A stretch of DNA of 64,000 nucleotides from Parendozoicomonas haliclonae (GCF_900174585.1 NZ_FWPT01000011.1:62001-126000); one strand, 5' to 3'. Positions 8,441 to 17,577 are shown, counted from the stretch's first letter. Program-made: numbers and translations. The notes: generated by a model from the sequence alone, not told the origin.

Positions 8441-9844
8441 TCAGGGAGCTCGTCGTAAGAAAGGTTCGATCTGATTGAGCAGGTAACAACTGCCCACAAT
8501 ATGCTGACCGGTCAGCCCTTTCGGAATATCATCAAAGTAATGTAGACGCTGGGTAAACCATGCTGCGACATCGGCATAATCATCATGCGGATCCACCAGC
8601 TCTCTTCGCCTCATCAACCTCTCTCCGTTAACTGCCTTGTAACCTGTAAGAAGCTCATGCACATGGGCAAAGCACAGCTTTCCGCAAGTGTCGTGGATCA
8701 GAGGATTGGTTGTGATTTTTTCCAGCAGATGTCTGCGGGTCGCATATATGGACTGACACTTGCGATGATTAATCTTACGTCTCTTAGCAAGCTCACCGTC
8801 ATGAACACGATCATGTCTGGTAAAGTACCAGCGGCCCATCAACTCACCATCATGAAAGCCCATATGGCTGAGCAAAAGCCCCATAGGTGAAATGTTATAA
8901 CGAGCTATCCCCTCAAAACCCTGCGCTGTTAACGGCTCAAAACTTGGCCAGATTATTCGGTTTCTTAAGGTGCCCTTATCGAGCCCTAATATCGGCAGAC
9001 TGGCCTTGATAAAAATCCCTTCATGATAAAGCTCATCAGGCGTCATACCATCAATCCAGCTACCCAGCTTAATAGCACCGATAAATGCAATCGCCTTCCG
9101 GCGTTCATCTTGTGCCCCCTTATACAAACCAGATTCATATTCGTCCATAAGCGCAATAAATTGTGTGCACAATCCATGAACAGAGAAGTATGACGGACTG
9201 GGGTTTTGATCAAGAAACAGTTGAAGGTAATCGAGGTAGGTTTTGATTTCCTGTGCGGCATAACAGTCTTGCTGTTGCACCTCATAAGCCAGAATGCGCT
9301 GCATATTTTCCACAACTGTGCGCAGTTCAGGGCATGAGAAACCCTCAGCTCCTCGCAAAGCAAAGTCTTGCTCCAGTGCAATAGCACGAGGATTCAGTTC
9401 CGAATGGGTTAACGACAGTAAAAGATCATCGGTTTTCAGCGACAACGTCTGGTAACGCGTCTGCCACTGGTCATAGTCATTCTTTTCAATACCTTGCCAT
9501 CTCAGATGACGATCCAGATCCTGTTGGTAACATGTTGAGAGGTTGGTTTCTGGCAGCTCAATGCGCGTTATCTGCTCCGACAGAGCCCCTCCCGGATAAC
9601 CAGATAAATCATTATCCCCCTGGAGTATTCGTGTGACCTCTCTGCTGATTACGCGCAGATGCCTTCCCGAAACCGTGCTGCACCGACACCCCTGAGGGCA
9701 ATCGGAGGGCGGCTTATTCACAATATTGTAAGGGGCTGCACGCTTTCGTGGACTATGGACCTTTGGCACTGCGTTTCCTCCGTGATCAGGCGTGCGAGTC
9801 GGAGGATAACCGTACACTTTCAAGGTATTTGTGCTGAATAACAA
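8441..9844 (-). CDS. Unrecognised protein, paralog of the gene at 9867-11255
   Basis: 467 residues from a TTG; an in-frame TGA just upstream rules out a longer frame, and a GTG at 9817 is an alternative start. No signal peptide or membrane helix. It starts basic with a small cysteine cluster (CPQGCRCS), then a predominantly helical body. Near residues 310-350 there is a His/Asp-rich block (NISPMGLLLSHMGFHDGEL, then RHDRVHDGEL) that is shared with the paralog, and another shared segment reads CGKLCFAHVHELL. The C-terminus has a conserved YFDDIPKGL...GSCYLLNQIEPFL. No known family recognised. The 22-bp gap to the upstream paralog suggests an operon made by duplication. Confidence 0.7.
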   Translation of the reverse strand: MLFSTNTLKVYGYPPTRTPDHGGNAVPKVHSPRKRAAPYNIVNKPPSDCPQGCRCSTVSGRHLRVISREVTRILQGDNDLSGYPGGALSEQITRIELPETNLSTCYQQDLDRHLRWQGIEKNDYDQWQTRYQTLSLKTDDLLLSLTHSELNPRAIALEQDFALRGAEGFSCPELRTVVENMQRILAYEVQQQDCYAAQEIKTYLDYLQLFLDQNPSPSYFSVHGLCTQFIALMDEYESGLYKGAQDERRKAIAFIGAIKLGSWIDGMTPDELYHEGIFIKASLPILGLDKGTLRNRIIWPSFEPLTAQGFEGIARYNISPMGLLLSHMGFHDGELMGRWYFTRHDRVHDGELAKRRKINHRKCQSIYATRRHLLEKITTNPLIHDTCGKLCFAHVHELLTGYKAVNGERLMRRRELVDPHDDYADVAAWFTQRLHYFDDIPKGLTGQHIVGSCYLLNQIEPFLRRAP

Positions 9845-9866
9845 AACTGTCCGTCATTCTGACTTT

Positions 9867-11255
9867 TCAAGCGGATTCCGTCTTTGGCAGCCAGGGCTCA
9901 ATCTGATTCAAGACATAACAGCCTCCCTGAATATGCCGAGGCTTCAGGCCTGCAGGCAAATCATCAAAGTAATAAAGCCGCCTCGCGAACCAGTCCGTGA
10001 CATCTTTGTAGTCATCCATTTTCTCAAGAAGCTCAAAGCGAATCCCTCTGTCATAACCATCAACATCCACCTTATTGCTCAGAAGCTCATGCACCTGGAC
10101 AAAGCCCAGTTTGCCGCAAATATCCTTTACCACCGGATCGTCAGTTATTTGCTCAATCAGATGCTGGCGTGTTTTCAGAACGGACTGGCAGCGTTGGGAG
10201 TCCAGGTTACGGCGTACAGGCAGGCGATTATCGTGCAGACAATCATGGTCGTAGAATTCCCTGCGATTAAACAGGACACCGTCGTGAAAGGCTTTATGGG
10301 ATACCAGCAGACCCAAAGGCGAAATATCGTAACGGGCTATTTTTTCAAAATCACTGGCCACCATGGGCGCAAATGTTGGCCACAACATTCGTTTCTTGGA
10401 TAAACCGGTCAGCGGCATTGTTATCGGGATTAAGGCTTTGATCTGCCCGCCCTGGCAAAAACAGTCACAGAACATCGTTCCTGTCAGCCAATCGTCCCGG
10501 CTTATGTTATTCAGCAACTCCATCCCTTTTTTTCGTTCATCCTGCTCACCCTCATACAGACCACGCTCATACTCCTCCATCAAGGTGATGAAATGACAGC
10601 AAAACCTGTGCACATCCTGATAGGGCAAGCTGTGACTGCTATTGAGAAACTTCTGCAACTGATCATGAAAGGCTTTGAACTCCTCAACGGCATAACAATC
10701 CTTCTGCTGCATTTCAAAAGAGACTAAACGCTGTATATTTTCTATCACTGTACGGAATTCAGGACAGGCAAACTGCTCCACGCCAACACGGGCAAACTCC
10801 TGTTGCAGTTCACGAATGCGAGGGGAAAGTTCAGGAGAGCACATGGCCTCCATAAAGGCATCCGGCTTGAGTTCTAATGCCTCGTATCGCTTCTGCCACT
10901 GTGGATAATCCTGCGCCACATTTTGTTTCTCAAGCTCGTGAGCCAAGGCTGACTTATGAAGCCGTGAAAGGTCCCGACTACGCATCACCCAGGTCTGCAA
11001 CTTATCAAGATCGCCAAAACGAGCCGGTTTTCGGTTCCATACTCTGGGTTGAAGGCTCTCTTCAAGATACTGTGGTGTTTTCTCTTGCCCTTTGAGTATG
11101 CTGGCCAGCTCGCCCTTAGCTTTTTTTAGGGTACTTCCGGGAAACAGACTGCAACGGCACTCTTTATCAGTGCACTTGTTGGCTTCTTTCGGATCAACTT
11201 TTTTTGAGCTGAGGTAAGGTCTGGATCGATGTTTCTCACTGCAAGCTTTTGGCAT
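9867..11255 (-). CDS. Unrecognised protein, paralog of the gene at 8441-9844
   Basis: 462 residues from ATG. The N-terminus is rich in Lys and Cys (CTDKECRCSLFPGSTL), followed by a helical body. Blocks shared with the downstream copy: CPEFRTVIENIQRLVSFEMQQ, the His/Asp block DISPLGLLVSHKAFHDGVL then YDHDCLHDNRL, CGKLGFVQVHELL, and the C-terminal YFDDLPAGL and GGCYVLNQIEPWL. Identity over these blocks looks high while the N-termini differ, so the duplication is not recent. No signal peptide, so either cytoplasmic or exported by a leaderless system. Function unknown; the conserved His/Asp pairs could bind metal but the spacing does not match a family I can name. Confidence 0.72.
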   Translation of the reverse strand: MPKACSEKHRSRPYLSSKKVDPKEANKCTDKECRCSLFPGSTLKKAKGELASILKGQEKTPQYLEESLQPRVWNRKPARFGDLDKLQTWVMRSRDLSRLHKSALAHELEKQNVAQDYPQWQKRYEALELKPDAFMEAMCSPELSPRIRELQQEFARVGVEQFACPEFRTVIENIQRLVSFEMQQKDCYAVEEFKAFHDQLQKFLNSSHSLPYQDVHRFCCHFITLMEEYERGLYEGEQDERKKGMELLNNISRDDWLTGTMFCDCFCQGGQIKALIPITMPLTGLSKKRMLWPTFAPMVASDFEKIARYDISPLGLLVSHKAFHDGVLFNRREFYDHDCLHDNRLPVRRNLDSQRCQSVLKTRQHLIEQITDDPVVKDICGKLGFVQVHELLSNKVDVDGYDRGIRFELLEKMDDYKDVTDWFARRLYYFDDLPAGLKPRHIQGGCYVLNQIEPWLPKTESA

Positions 11256-11540
11256 TTTCGCATCCTGCTGGGCTGTTATTCCAAATTAAGGAACACCCTA
11301 AACCAGCAGACAGGACGAAAATCATGACAACGCTGTCAGTCATCACAACCATTCATTTAAAGGTCTATTGTCGTTAACTACAGGTAGGCATTGTGTATCC
11401 CAAACTATCCCTTCATCCGTCTTAAGAGAAACGCTCTGTAGCTGAAGTCTATTAATGTTGATTCAGTTTTGAATCAGACAACCAGAACCTTAAACCGCTG
11501 ATTCTGGCCGCCCGTCAACACTCAATGGTGAACGTTCTCC

Positions 11541-12641
11541 TTAGATATTCACCGTTACATCACCGGTCACGCGGGAACAGCAGGAGAGAACATAACCTTG
11601 CTCAATCTCCGCAGGGGTCAGGGTCATCTGGCTGGAGCTCTCTACTTCCCCATCCAGAACCTGAACCTTGCAGGCACCACAGACACCCGCACGACAGGCG
11701 GCAATCACCGGAGCTTTATTTGCCAGCAGCTTATCGACCAGCAGATCACCTGGGTTCACCTCAACGGCCACACCGGATTTTTCCAGAGTCATCATTGCAC
11801 CCGCACCGGCTTCTACCGGGTTACGGCTGGCGATCTCTTCGATCATGGCATCGTTAAAGACTTCATGATGAAACTTGCTCATATCAAAACCAGCCGCTTC
11901 CACCATCTGGCGTACTGCCTCGATATAAGCTGGAGAACCACAGATATAGAGAGTGCGGCTGTGTAGATCCGGCGCCAACTGCTGGAGCATTTCCTGATTC
12001 AGCAGGCCATCACGATCATCCAGCACCACACTGTGGTTAAAGTGTGCGTGCTGCTCATCCAGCATTTCCAGCTCACGGCGGTAAACAATATCGGCTTCGG
12101 AAGCGGCGCAGTGGATAAAGCGGATATCCGACTCCATACAGGTATCCAGCATCCAGCGAGTCATAGACATCACCGGAGTAATACCACAGCTGGCTGACAG
12201 AAACAGAACCTTGCTGGCCGGTTTGTCGATCAGATTGAACACACCATCCGGGCCGGTAGCCTTAATCACAGTGCCGGGCTTCAGGTTATCGAACAGCCAG
12301 CCGCTTAGACGACCACCTTCAACCTTCTGAATAGTCAGGCTCAGGTTATAAGGCCGGGAAGGTGATGAACTGATGGTGTAGGAACGGTAAACCATCTCGC
12401 CATCCAACTCCTGCATCAGGGTCATAAACTGACCGGGCTTGAAGGTGAAGTGCATCTTCTCCTTCATCTGGAAAACAAAGGTTTTGATATCAGAGGTTTC
12501 ATCAATCACCTGCTGACAGATCACTTCAAAAGTACCGTTTTCCCGCCCGCTCTCTCCCCAGAGAGGAGCCTGCGCCCAGTCCAGAGCTTTCCTGTTTTCA
12601 CTAAGAGAGTTGTCAGCAAGAGCGTTTGAAAAGAGAGTCAT
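11541..12641 (-). CDS. hcr: NADH oxidoreductase Hcr, electron donor for Hcp
   Basis: 366 residues. Passes electrons from NADH through FAD and a [2Fe-2S] cluster to the hybrid-cluster protein. The ferredoxin-reductase FAD motif RSYTISSSP, the NAD-binding region LFLSASCGITPVMSM and YICGSPAYIEAV are clear, and the C-terminal plant-type ferredoxin domain carries CRAGVCGACK with a further Cys pair near LSCCSR. Domain order (FAD, NAD, ferredoxin at the C-terminus) is that of E. coli Hcr. It lies 76 bp downstream of hcp on the same strand with a hairpin between, so it is probably co-transcribed at a lower level. Confidence 0.92.
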   Translation of the reverse strand: MTLFSNALADNSLSENRKALDWAQAPLWGESGRENGTFEVICQQVIDETSDIKTFVFQMKEKMHFTFKPGQFMTLMQELDGEMVYRSYTISSSPSRPYNLSLTIQKVEGGRLSGWLFDNLKPGTVIKATGPDGVFNLIDKPASKVLFLSASCGITPVMSMTRWMLDTCMESDIRFIHCAASEADIVYRRELEMLDEQHAHFNHSVVLDDRDGLLNQEMLQQLAPDLHSRTLYICGSPAYIEAVRQMVEAAGFDMSKFHHEVFNDAMIEEIASRNPVEAGAGAMMTLEKSGVAVEVNPGDLLVDKLLANKAPVIAACRAGVCGACKVQVLDGEVESSSQMTLTPAEIEQGYVLSCCSRVTGDVTVNI

Positions 12642-12655
12642 AACTATTCCTACAA

Positions 12656-12696
12656 AAGAGCCCGGCTATTCATGGGATGAAAACAGCCAGGCTCTT
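12656..12696 (-). terminator. Hairpin between hcp and hcr, possible attenuating terminator
   Basis: AAGAGCCCGGCT and AGCCAGGCTCTT pair over 11 of 12 positions around a 17-base loop; on the minus strand the stem is followed by TTTTG. It lies between the hcp stop and the hcr start and could lower hcr expression or protect the hcp mRNA end. Confidence 0.5.
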
Positions 12697-12717
12697 GAAA
12701 GTTCATCAATCAGGCTT

Positions 12718-14367
12718 TTACTTGGACAGAATTGCGCCCATGTCCTGCTCAACAGTGGTGGTCAGCTTGAGATCAAATTTCTCAACCAGAACGTTCAGCA
12801 GGTTGTCAGTCAGGAAGGCCGGAGTAGTTGGGCCTACATGGATATTCTTGATACCCAGAGACAGCAGCGTCAGCAGAATGACAATCGCCTTCTGTTCAAA
12901 CCAGGACAGAATCAACGACAGCGGCAGATCATTCACACCACATTCAAAGGCTTCGGCCAGAGCCAGCGCCAATTGGATAGCTGAGTAAGCATCGTTGCAC
13001 TGACCAACATCAAGCAGACGCGGGATGCCATTGATATCACCGTATTCCAGCTTGTTAAATTTGAACTTGCCGCAAGCCAGCGTCAGGATCACGCAATCTT
13101 CAGGGACAGACTGGGCGAACTCCTTGTAGTAAGAACGCTCGGCTTTATCACCATCACAACCGCCAATCAGGAAGAAATGTTTGATGTCACCCGCCTTCAC
13201 TGCATCAATCACCGCAGGCGCAGCACTCATCAGAGCATTGCGGGCAAAACCGGTCAGAATGTTGTGTGGCAGCTCGTCATATTCAAAGCCCGGCATTTCC
13301 AGAGCTTTCTCGATGATCGCACTGAAGTCATCGCCTTCAATGTGCTGAACGCCCGGCCAGCCCACAATATTGCGGGTGTAGATACGGTCGGCATAGTCAC
13401 CCACATTCGGGTCGATGATGCAGTTGGAGGTCATCAGAATCGGGCCAGGGAACGCAGCAAATTCGTGTTGCTGGTTCTGCCATGCGCTACCGTAGTTGCC
13501 CACCAGATGTTTGTACTTCTTCAGCTCCGGGTAACCGTGTGCAGGCAGCATCTCACCATTGGTGTAGATGTTGATGCCCTTGCCTTCGGTCTGCTTGAGC
13601 AGCTCTTCCAGATCAATCAGATCGTGGCCGGAAACAACAATGCACTTGCCCTTCACCGGCTTCACGTTCACCTGAGTTGGAACCGGGTGACCGAACGCAT
13701 CGGTTTCACCTTTATCCAACATGCCCATTACGGTGAAGTTCATCTGACCGATGGCCATCGCGCAATCGAACAGAGACATCAGATCAGCAGGATCAGTACC
13801 AAGCCATGCCATATGCTTGTGGAATTCGGCATATACGTCGTCGTTCTGCTGGTGCAGAATGCGTGCGTGCTCCATATAGGCTGCAGCGCCTTTCAGGCCG
13901 TAGAGGCACAGCAGACGCAGACCGATAATGTCTTCGCCAACCTCTTCTTTGCCACGGTTTGGCAGGGTTTCCGGCGCCTGCAGCAACATACCGGCCATAT
14001 CTTCAGCCAGAACAAATTGTGCTGCTGGAGATGCATCCAACAGGTTTACACCTTTGGCTTCGCAGGCACTCTTCAAAAGATCACGGGCAGCATTGGCTTC
14101 TCGGATCAGGGCGATAATACGGTCGTTATCGAAGTTAACGTTGGTCAGGGTGGCAAAGAAGGCACGCGGAACAAAAGCATCGATCTCGCGGTTGGCAATG
14201 CCAAACTCGCGGGCACGCTCGGCATACCAGGAAATGCCCTGCAGCATATAGATCAGTACATCCTGCAGATCAGAGGTGTCAGAGGTTTTGCCACACATCC
14301 CCTGAGAATAAGCACAGCCGTTACCAGCCGGAGTACGGATCGTTTGTTCACACTGCACACAGAACAT
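12718..14367 (-). CDS. hcp: Hydroxylamine reductase / hybrid-cluster protein Hcp
   Basis: 549 residues, the normal length. Hcp is a high-affinity NO reductase (also reduces hydroxylamine in vitro) used in nitrosative stress. The N-terminus has cysteines at 3, 6, 18 and 25 (C-x2-C-x11-C-x6-C), the spacing of facultative enterobacterial-type Hcp rather than that of strict anaerobes. Later segments [17 protein letters not shown] and CGKFKFNKL carry expected hybrid-cluster ligands. Hcr is next downstream and NsrR is divergent. An NsrR-type palindrome and an FNR box upstream suggest anaerobic induction and NO derepression. Confidence 0.95.
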   Translation of the reverse strand: MFCVQCEQTIRTPAGNGCAYSQGMCGKTSDTSDLQDVLIYMLQGISWYAERAREFGIANREIDAFVPRAFFATLTNVNFDNDRIIALIREANAARDLLKSACEAKGVNLLDASPAAQFVLAEDMAGMLLQAPETLPNRGKEEVGEDIIGLRLLCLYGLKGAAAYMEHARILHQQNDDVYAEFHKHMAWLGTDPADLMSLFDCAMAIGQMNFTVMGMLDKGETDAFGHPVPTQVNVKPVKGKCIVVSGHDLIDLEELLKQTEGKGINIYTNGEMLPAHGYPELKKYKHLVGNYGSAWQNQQHEFAAFPGPILMTSNCIIDPNVGDYADRIYTRNIVGWPGVQHIEGDDFSAIIEKALEMPGFEYDELPHNILTGFARNALMSAAPAVIDAVKAGDIKHFFLIGGCDGDKAERSYYKEFAQSVPEDCVILTLACGKFKFNKLEYGDINGIPRLLDVGQCNDAYSAIQLALALAEAFECGVNDLPLSLILSWFEQKAIVILLTLLSLGIKNIHVGPTTPAFLTDNLLNVLVEKFDLKLTTTVEQDMGAILSK

Positions 14368-14387
14368 TGGTGACTTCTCCCAACCTA

Positions 14388-14410
14388 AAGATACATATTT
14401 TTTGAATCTT
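14388..14410. promoter_or_regulatory. NsrR operator (11-1-11 inverted repeat)
   Basis: Half-sites AAGATACATAT and TTTTGAATCTT (reverse complement AAGATTCAAAA) flank one T. This fits the known NsrR consensus built on AAGATGYATTT repeats. It lies 21 bp upstream of the hcp start codon in the hcp-nsrR intergenic region. Confidence 0.75.
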
Positions 14411-14461
14411 TATGTTTGCACCAAATGTCGTTTATCCGAATACGTAGATGCACGTTCTGGT

Positions 14462-14504
14462 TGTATAATGGGGATGGATTTAATATTCATTTGATTTGCA
14501 TCAA
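14462..14504 (-). promoter_or_regulatory. FNR box with -10 element for hcp; overlapping NsrR-like half-sites
   Basis: TTGAT, four bases, then ATCAA at 14491-14504 is a perfect FNR/ANR site. On the minus strand a TATACA at 14467-14462 would place the transcription start near 14456, with the FNR site centred at about -41.5, the class II activator position. A weaker NsrR-like palindrome (AATATTCATTT, G, ATTTGCATCAA; 14482-14504) overlaps the FNR box, and TATAAT at 14464-14469 may serve nsrR on the plus strand. The exact start sites are inference. Confidence 0.62.
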
Positions 14505-14534
14505 TAATTATTAGCCGAGTTTTACCACCAAACT

Positions 14535-14972
14535 ATGCGACTGACCCGATATACCGACTACGCCCTGCGTACTCTTATCCAGGCAGCGCTGATGCCTCAG
14601 GGTCAGCGTCTATCTGTTGCTGAAATCACCGAAACCTACGATATATCCCGCAGCCATGTGATGAAGATCGTCCAGCGCCTGGGGCAGCTTGGCTATCTGA
14701 AGAACGTACGTGGCAAAGGTGGCGGTATCGAACTGGGCATGCCCACCAACCAGATCAATATCGGTCAGGTGGTGCGGGATATGGAAGCCAATCTACAGGT
14801 GATTGACTGCAGCACCCCGGCCTGCAAACTCAGCCCGGGTTGCACATTGAAAGGGGTGTTGGCCGAAGCAATGTCGGCCTTTATTGGCGTTCTAGACAGA
14901 TACACTCTGGAAGACTTACTGACCAACAAGCAGGAGCTGATTCAGCTGTTGGAAATTGAGGAAACCGCCTAA
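14535..14972 (+). CDS. nsrR: NO-sensing Rrf2-family repressor NsrR
   Basis: 145 residues, usual length. Begins MRLTRYTDYALRTLI, the Rrf2 signature, with a winged helix (VAEITETYDISRSHVMKIVQRL and a GKGGGI wing). The three cluster-binding cysteines appear as DCSTPACKLSPGC, matching NsrR (C-x4-C-x5-C) rather than IscR. Divergent from hcp-hcr, its expected targets. The gene ends in a short inverted repeat overlapping the stop codon. Autoregulation is likely through the NsrR-like sequence 30 bp upstream. Confidence 0.92.
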   Translation: MRLTRYTDYALRTLIQAALMPQGQRLSVAEITETYDISRSHVMKIVQRLGQLGYLKNVRGKGGGIELGMPTNQINIGQVVRDMEANLQVIDCSTPACKLSPGCTLKGVLAEAMSAFIGVLDRYTLEDLLTNKQELIQLLEIEETA

Positions 14973-14988
14973 AGCGGTTTCCGATCCA

Positions 14989-15930
14989 TCACAACTCAGA
15001 GTCTTCCTCTGTGACAACAGATTCTTTTGTTGTATTTGGAGATTGTGAGCTAGCCGCCACATCCTCTGAGTGATAAGCAATCTGCACAGTCGGAAGCTGT
15101 GTCATTTTCCCCCCAACAATGGTCGATTCACAGACCACATTGACAGCGCTGTCTTGAAATACCGGATAACGCGTTTTATTGAAAACTGCACCGTGACCTA
15201 AAGAGAACCTGTGGGTCACAGTGACACCATCAACGCTTCTGTTCCGATCAATTTCAATACCATTCAGCGTGAAGCCTCCCAGACACTTGCCACTTACAGA
15301 CTTGGGTGACTCTCCGATAACACCAGCAATATAAGGTGAGAGCTGATTGACTGCTGCCAGGATGTAAGTATGGGTACAAAGGATATAAACAAGGGGTCTG
15401 GTTCCATCATCTTTGATCCAGCGATGCTTGTTTAAGTTGAACATCAGAGGGTTGATGTCTCCTTTAGATGGTTTCCGCAGCGCCTTGTTATCGATCATGA
15501 TCCAGGGCATAAACTGTTTAGTTGTTGCAGAAATACGACCCAGATCCAGATTCGGATTGAAGCGGCTAGACATCTCATAAAAGGCATTAGCCAACGACGG
15601 CTGAACAAACGTCAGCATTTCGCCATAAATGGTTTTGCGCGCTACACCCAAAACCTCCTCAACATCCGCTTCACTCACTGGACTTGTGATTTCAGGAGCT
15701 GTTGTATCGGAGTCTTTTGTATCGAGAGTCGCTGGAGAAGAAACGGCATCACATTGGCGATCCGTCACAGGGGTTGAATCAGTTTCAGGGCCTGTACTGA
15801 CTTGAGGGATGATCACCGTTTCTGCCAACACAGAATGGCCTTCCCAGTTTGAGCCTGAGCTTTTTAGATCCTTGAGTTCAACCAGCTCTGACTGCTGCTT
15901 TGACTGTTTCATTGCGATGCGGGATGCCAT
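14989..15930 (-). CDS. Unrecognised protein with a disordered Ser/Thr-rich N-terminus
   Basis: 313 residues. The first 95 residues are Ser/Thr/Asp-rich and look disordered (STGPETDSTPVTDRQ, TKDSDTTAPEITSP). A folded part follows at about 95-290 with mixed helix and strand character (GEMLTFVQPSLANAFYEM, LVYILCTHTYILAAVNQL). The C-terminal tail is again Ser/Glu-rich. There is no signal peptide and no convincing membrane helix. No family recognised. It is convergent with nsrR, 16 bp away. The disordered ends and lack of housekeeping context are common in secreted effectors, but there is no direct evidence for that. Confidence 0.62.
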   Translation of the reverse strand: MASRIAMKQSKQQSELVELKDLKSSGSNWEGHSVLAETVIIPQVSTGPETDSTPVTDRQCDAVSSPATLDTKDSDTTAPEITSPVSEADVEEVLGVARKTIYGEMLTFVQPSLANAFYEMSSRFNPNLDLGRISATTKQFMPWIMIDNKALRKPSKGDINPLMFNLNKHRWIKDDGTRPLVYILCTHTYILAAVNQLSPYIAGVIGESPKSVSGKCLGGFTLNGIEIDRNRSVDGVTVTHRFSLGHGAVFNKTRYPVFQDSAVNVVCESTIVGGKMTQLPTVQIAYHSEDVAASSQSPNTTKESVVTEEDSEL

Positions 15931-16062
15931 CGTGTTTCTCCTGCCTGATAATCATGATCACTAGACAGGTTTAGATAGCTGTGAAGAGTGGTGTTCCTGA
16001 ACAGCGGGAACATAGTCAGGCACAGTTGCCATATTGTTAAAATAGCAAAAACAGCTTCGCCA

Positions 16063-16134
16063 CATACCCATGGAAGACCATGGGTATGCTCGTTCTCTGG
16101 ACGTGAGATGGGTTACCACGCAGAGCGTGGGAAC
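16063..16134. repeat. Two adjacent hairpins, REP/MITE-like element
   Basis: CATACCCATGG and CCATGGGTATG (16063-16088) form a perfect 11-bp stem with loop AAGA. A second hairpin, GTTACCACGC / GCGTGGGAAC with loop AGA (16112-16134), has the ACCACGC-AGA-GCGTGGG core often seen in dispersed palindromic repeats of gammaproteobacteria. The element abuts the stop of the downstream GNAT gene and could be a transcription end or dispersed repeat. No second copy was seen in this window. Confidence 0.6.
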
Positions 16135-16141
16135 CAGATTG

Positions 16142-16648
16142 CTACACCTGCTCGCTTGGGTGGCCCCACATCAGCGGATCGGCATAAGGGCCAGTAATAC
16201 TGGATGTAGATTCACCCACACCATGCAGAGCCCCCGGAGTCAGTTCACGGGCAAACCAGCATTCCAAAGGTGCCTGGGTTCTAACCGGCGGCAGAACCTG
16301 ATGCGGGGTGTTATAGCGGTTGCCGTAGTGGAACGGTTCGCCCATTACAAAGATCACATCCGCATCCAGCTGCTTCTCAGCTTCTTCCATCAAACGCGTT
16401 GCATATCGCTTGCCCCAGTACTCGGGCAGCACAGCCATCGGTGCCAGCACGTAACACTTAAGGTGGGGAGCTGCATCGATGGTAATAGGGGTATAACAGG
16501 CGTGTGCCACACCTTCGTAGACGATGGAGAAGCTGCCATCGGCAATCAGGTTATCAGCAAACTCTGCGTACAGCTTAGCGTGGCGCTCATCATAGAGGCC
16601 ACCGGCTGCAGCAAAGGCTTCGTATTGAATTTCGTAGGGAGTTTTCAT
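16142..16648 (-). CDS. GNAT-family N-acetyltransferase (YhbS-like)
   Basis: 168 residues. The segment LAPMAVLPEYWGKRYATRLMEEAE fits GNAT motif A (usually xxPxxQGxGxG/A), followed by IFVMGEPFHYGNRYN, the pattern of the YhbS-like subfamily. The typical Q/R-x-x-G-x-G/A loop is degenerate (YWGKRYA). Substrate unknown. It follows the TetR gene by 8 bp and is probably its co-regulated partner. The stop codon lies close to a double-hairpin repeat. Confidence 0.8.
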   Translation of the reverse strand: MKTPYEIQYEAFAAAGGLYDERHAKLYAEFADNLIADGSFSIVYEGVAHACYTPITIDAAPHLKCYVLAPMAVLPEYWGKRYATRLMEEAEKQLDADVIFVMGEPFHYGNRYNTPHQVLPPVRTQAPLECWFARELTPGALHGVGESTSSITGPYADPLMWGHPSEQV

Positions 16649-16656
16649 GGCAGTTC

Positions 16657-17223
16657 TTACAAGCCTAACAACAACAGATATTTCTTAATAAAACGGTCTT
16701 TGATGGCTTCCAATGGGTAGTCATCTTTAGCAAACAGGTAATAGAGCGCGATACCGGATATCTCGGCAATCAGCATCTGGCTATCTACCTTGCTGTCAGC
16801 GGCTGGGATATCACACAGGATAGACTCAAAAGACGACATCATTAGCTGATATCTCTCATCGATTAAGTCCTGCAGGATCACCCGCATAGAGGGCTGAGTA
16901 AGAACCTGATAATCAAACAGGTAATACAGTTTCTCTTCCACATCCGCCATAGACAGGAAGATATGCTCCAACAGGTTTACCAGCCTTTCTTTCGCAGGCA
17001 GCCCTTCATTGATTGGGCTAACAATGTCGCCTACATCATCAATGTTCTGAGCAATACGGATGAACACGGCACGCAGCAGTTCATCCTTATTTTTAAAGTG
17101 ATGGAAGACGGCACCTTTGGAGGCTTTGGCGTGCTCACAAATAGCGGCAACGGACGTCTTCTCATAACCTTGAGTCGCGAACAGCTCAGTCGCTGCCCGG
17201 ATAATTTGCTGCTTCTTGTCCAT
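16657..17223 (-). CDS. TetR-family transcriptional regulator
   Basis: 188 residues. The N-terminal helix-turn-helix is clear (QIIRAATELFATQGYEKTSVAAICEHAKASKGAVFHHFKNKDELL shape, residues 5-50). The C-terminal ligand domain is helical and not assigned to a ligand. It leads a two-gene operon with a GNAT gene. Two nearly identical palindromes lie upstream (17259-17272 and 17364-17383), which suggests autorepression. Confidence 0.9.
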   Translation of the reverse strand: MDKKQQIIRAATELFATQGYEKTSVAAICEHAKASKGAVFHHFKNKDELLRAVFIRIAQNIDDVGDIVSPINEGLPAKERLVNLLEHIFLSMADVEEKLYYLFDYQVLTQPSMRVILQDLIDERYQLMMSSFESILCDIPAADSKVDSQMLIAEISGIALYYLFAKDDYPLEAIKDRFIKKYLLLLGL

Positions 17224-17258
17224 ACAACTTTACCTGAACGACTTGAACCAGATGGCAG

Positions 17259-17383
17259 ACCGAATGGTCGGTTTGTGGCGCGCAAGATATACACAACACA
17301 CGTTGCTTACAAGATAATTTTTTTCTTGCGATAAGAACGCCAAAAGCTATAGACTCGCCAAAACAAACCGAACGGTCGGTTTG
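17259..17383. promoter_or_regulatory. Two TetR-type palindromic operators
   Basis: Site 1, 17259-17272: ACCGA-ATGG-TCGGT. Site 2, 17364-17383: CAAACCGA-ACGG-TCGGTTTG, perfect 8-bp arms. The centres are about 108 bp apart. The first is 36 bp upstream of the TetR start codon. Site 2 faces a plus-strand region with no gene until 17578. The 354-bp stretch 17224-17577 holds nothing else that I can identify. Confidence 0.72.
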
Positions 17384-17577
17384 CACATCATTAACACCCG
17401 AATAACCATCGCCGGTTATTAACGTCATCTTTATCAATGGTGAGTTTTTGCTAGAGCATCAGTAAATCCCCAGTTCATAGCCCGGAAGGGCTGAAGAACA
17501 CTAAAACCAGAATAGTTCTCGTAGCTCAATTGCTGCGAGGGAACTCCTGTATGGGTTTTTAGCTCAGAGTTACACCA

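Noticed and set aside
11256-11540. Gap between the unknown paralog and hcr
   Set aside because: No gene, clear terminator or operator could be supported.
13177-14373. Long plus-strand frame of 398 codons
   Set aside because: Antisense shadow of hcp, which has all expected motifs.
14960-14982. GGAAACCGC/GCGGTTTCC hairpin over the nsrR stop as a terminator
   Set aside because: The stem is good but no U-tract follows on either strand.
15988-16197. Short plus-strand frame across the double hairpin
   Set aside because: It reads through palindromic repeats and has no ribosome site.
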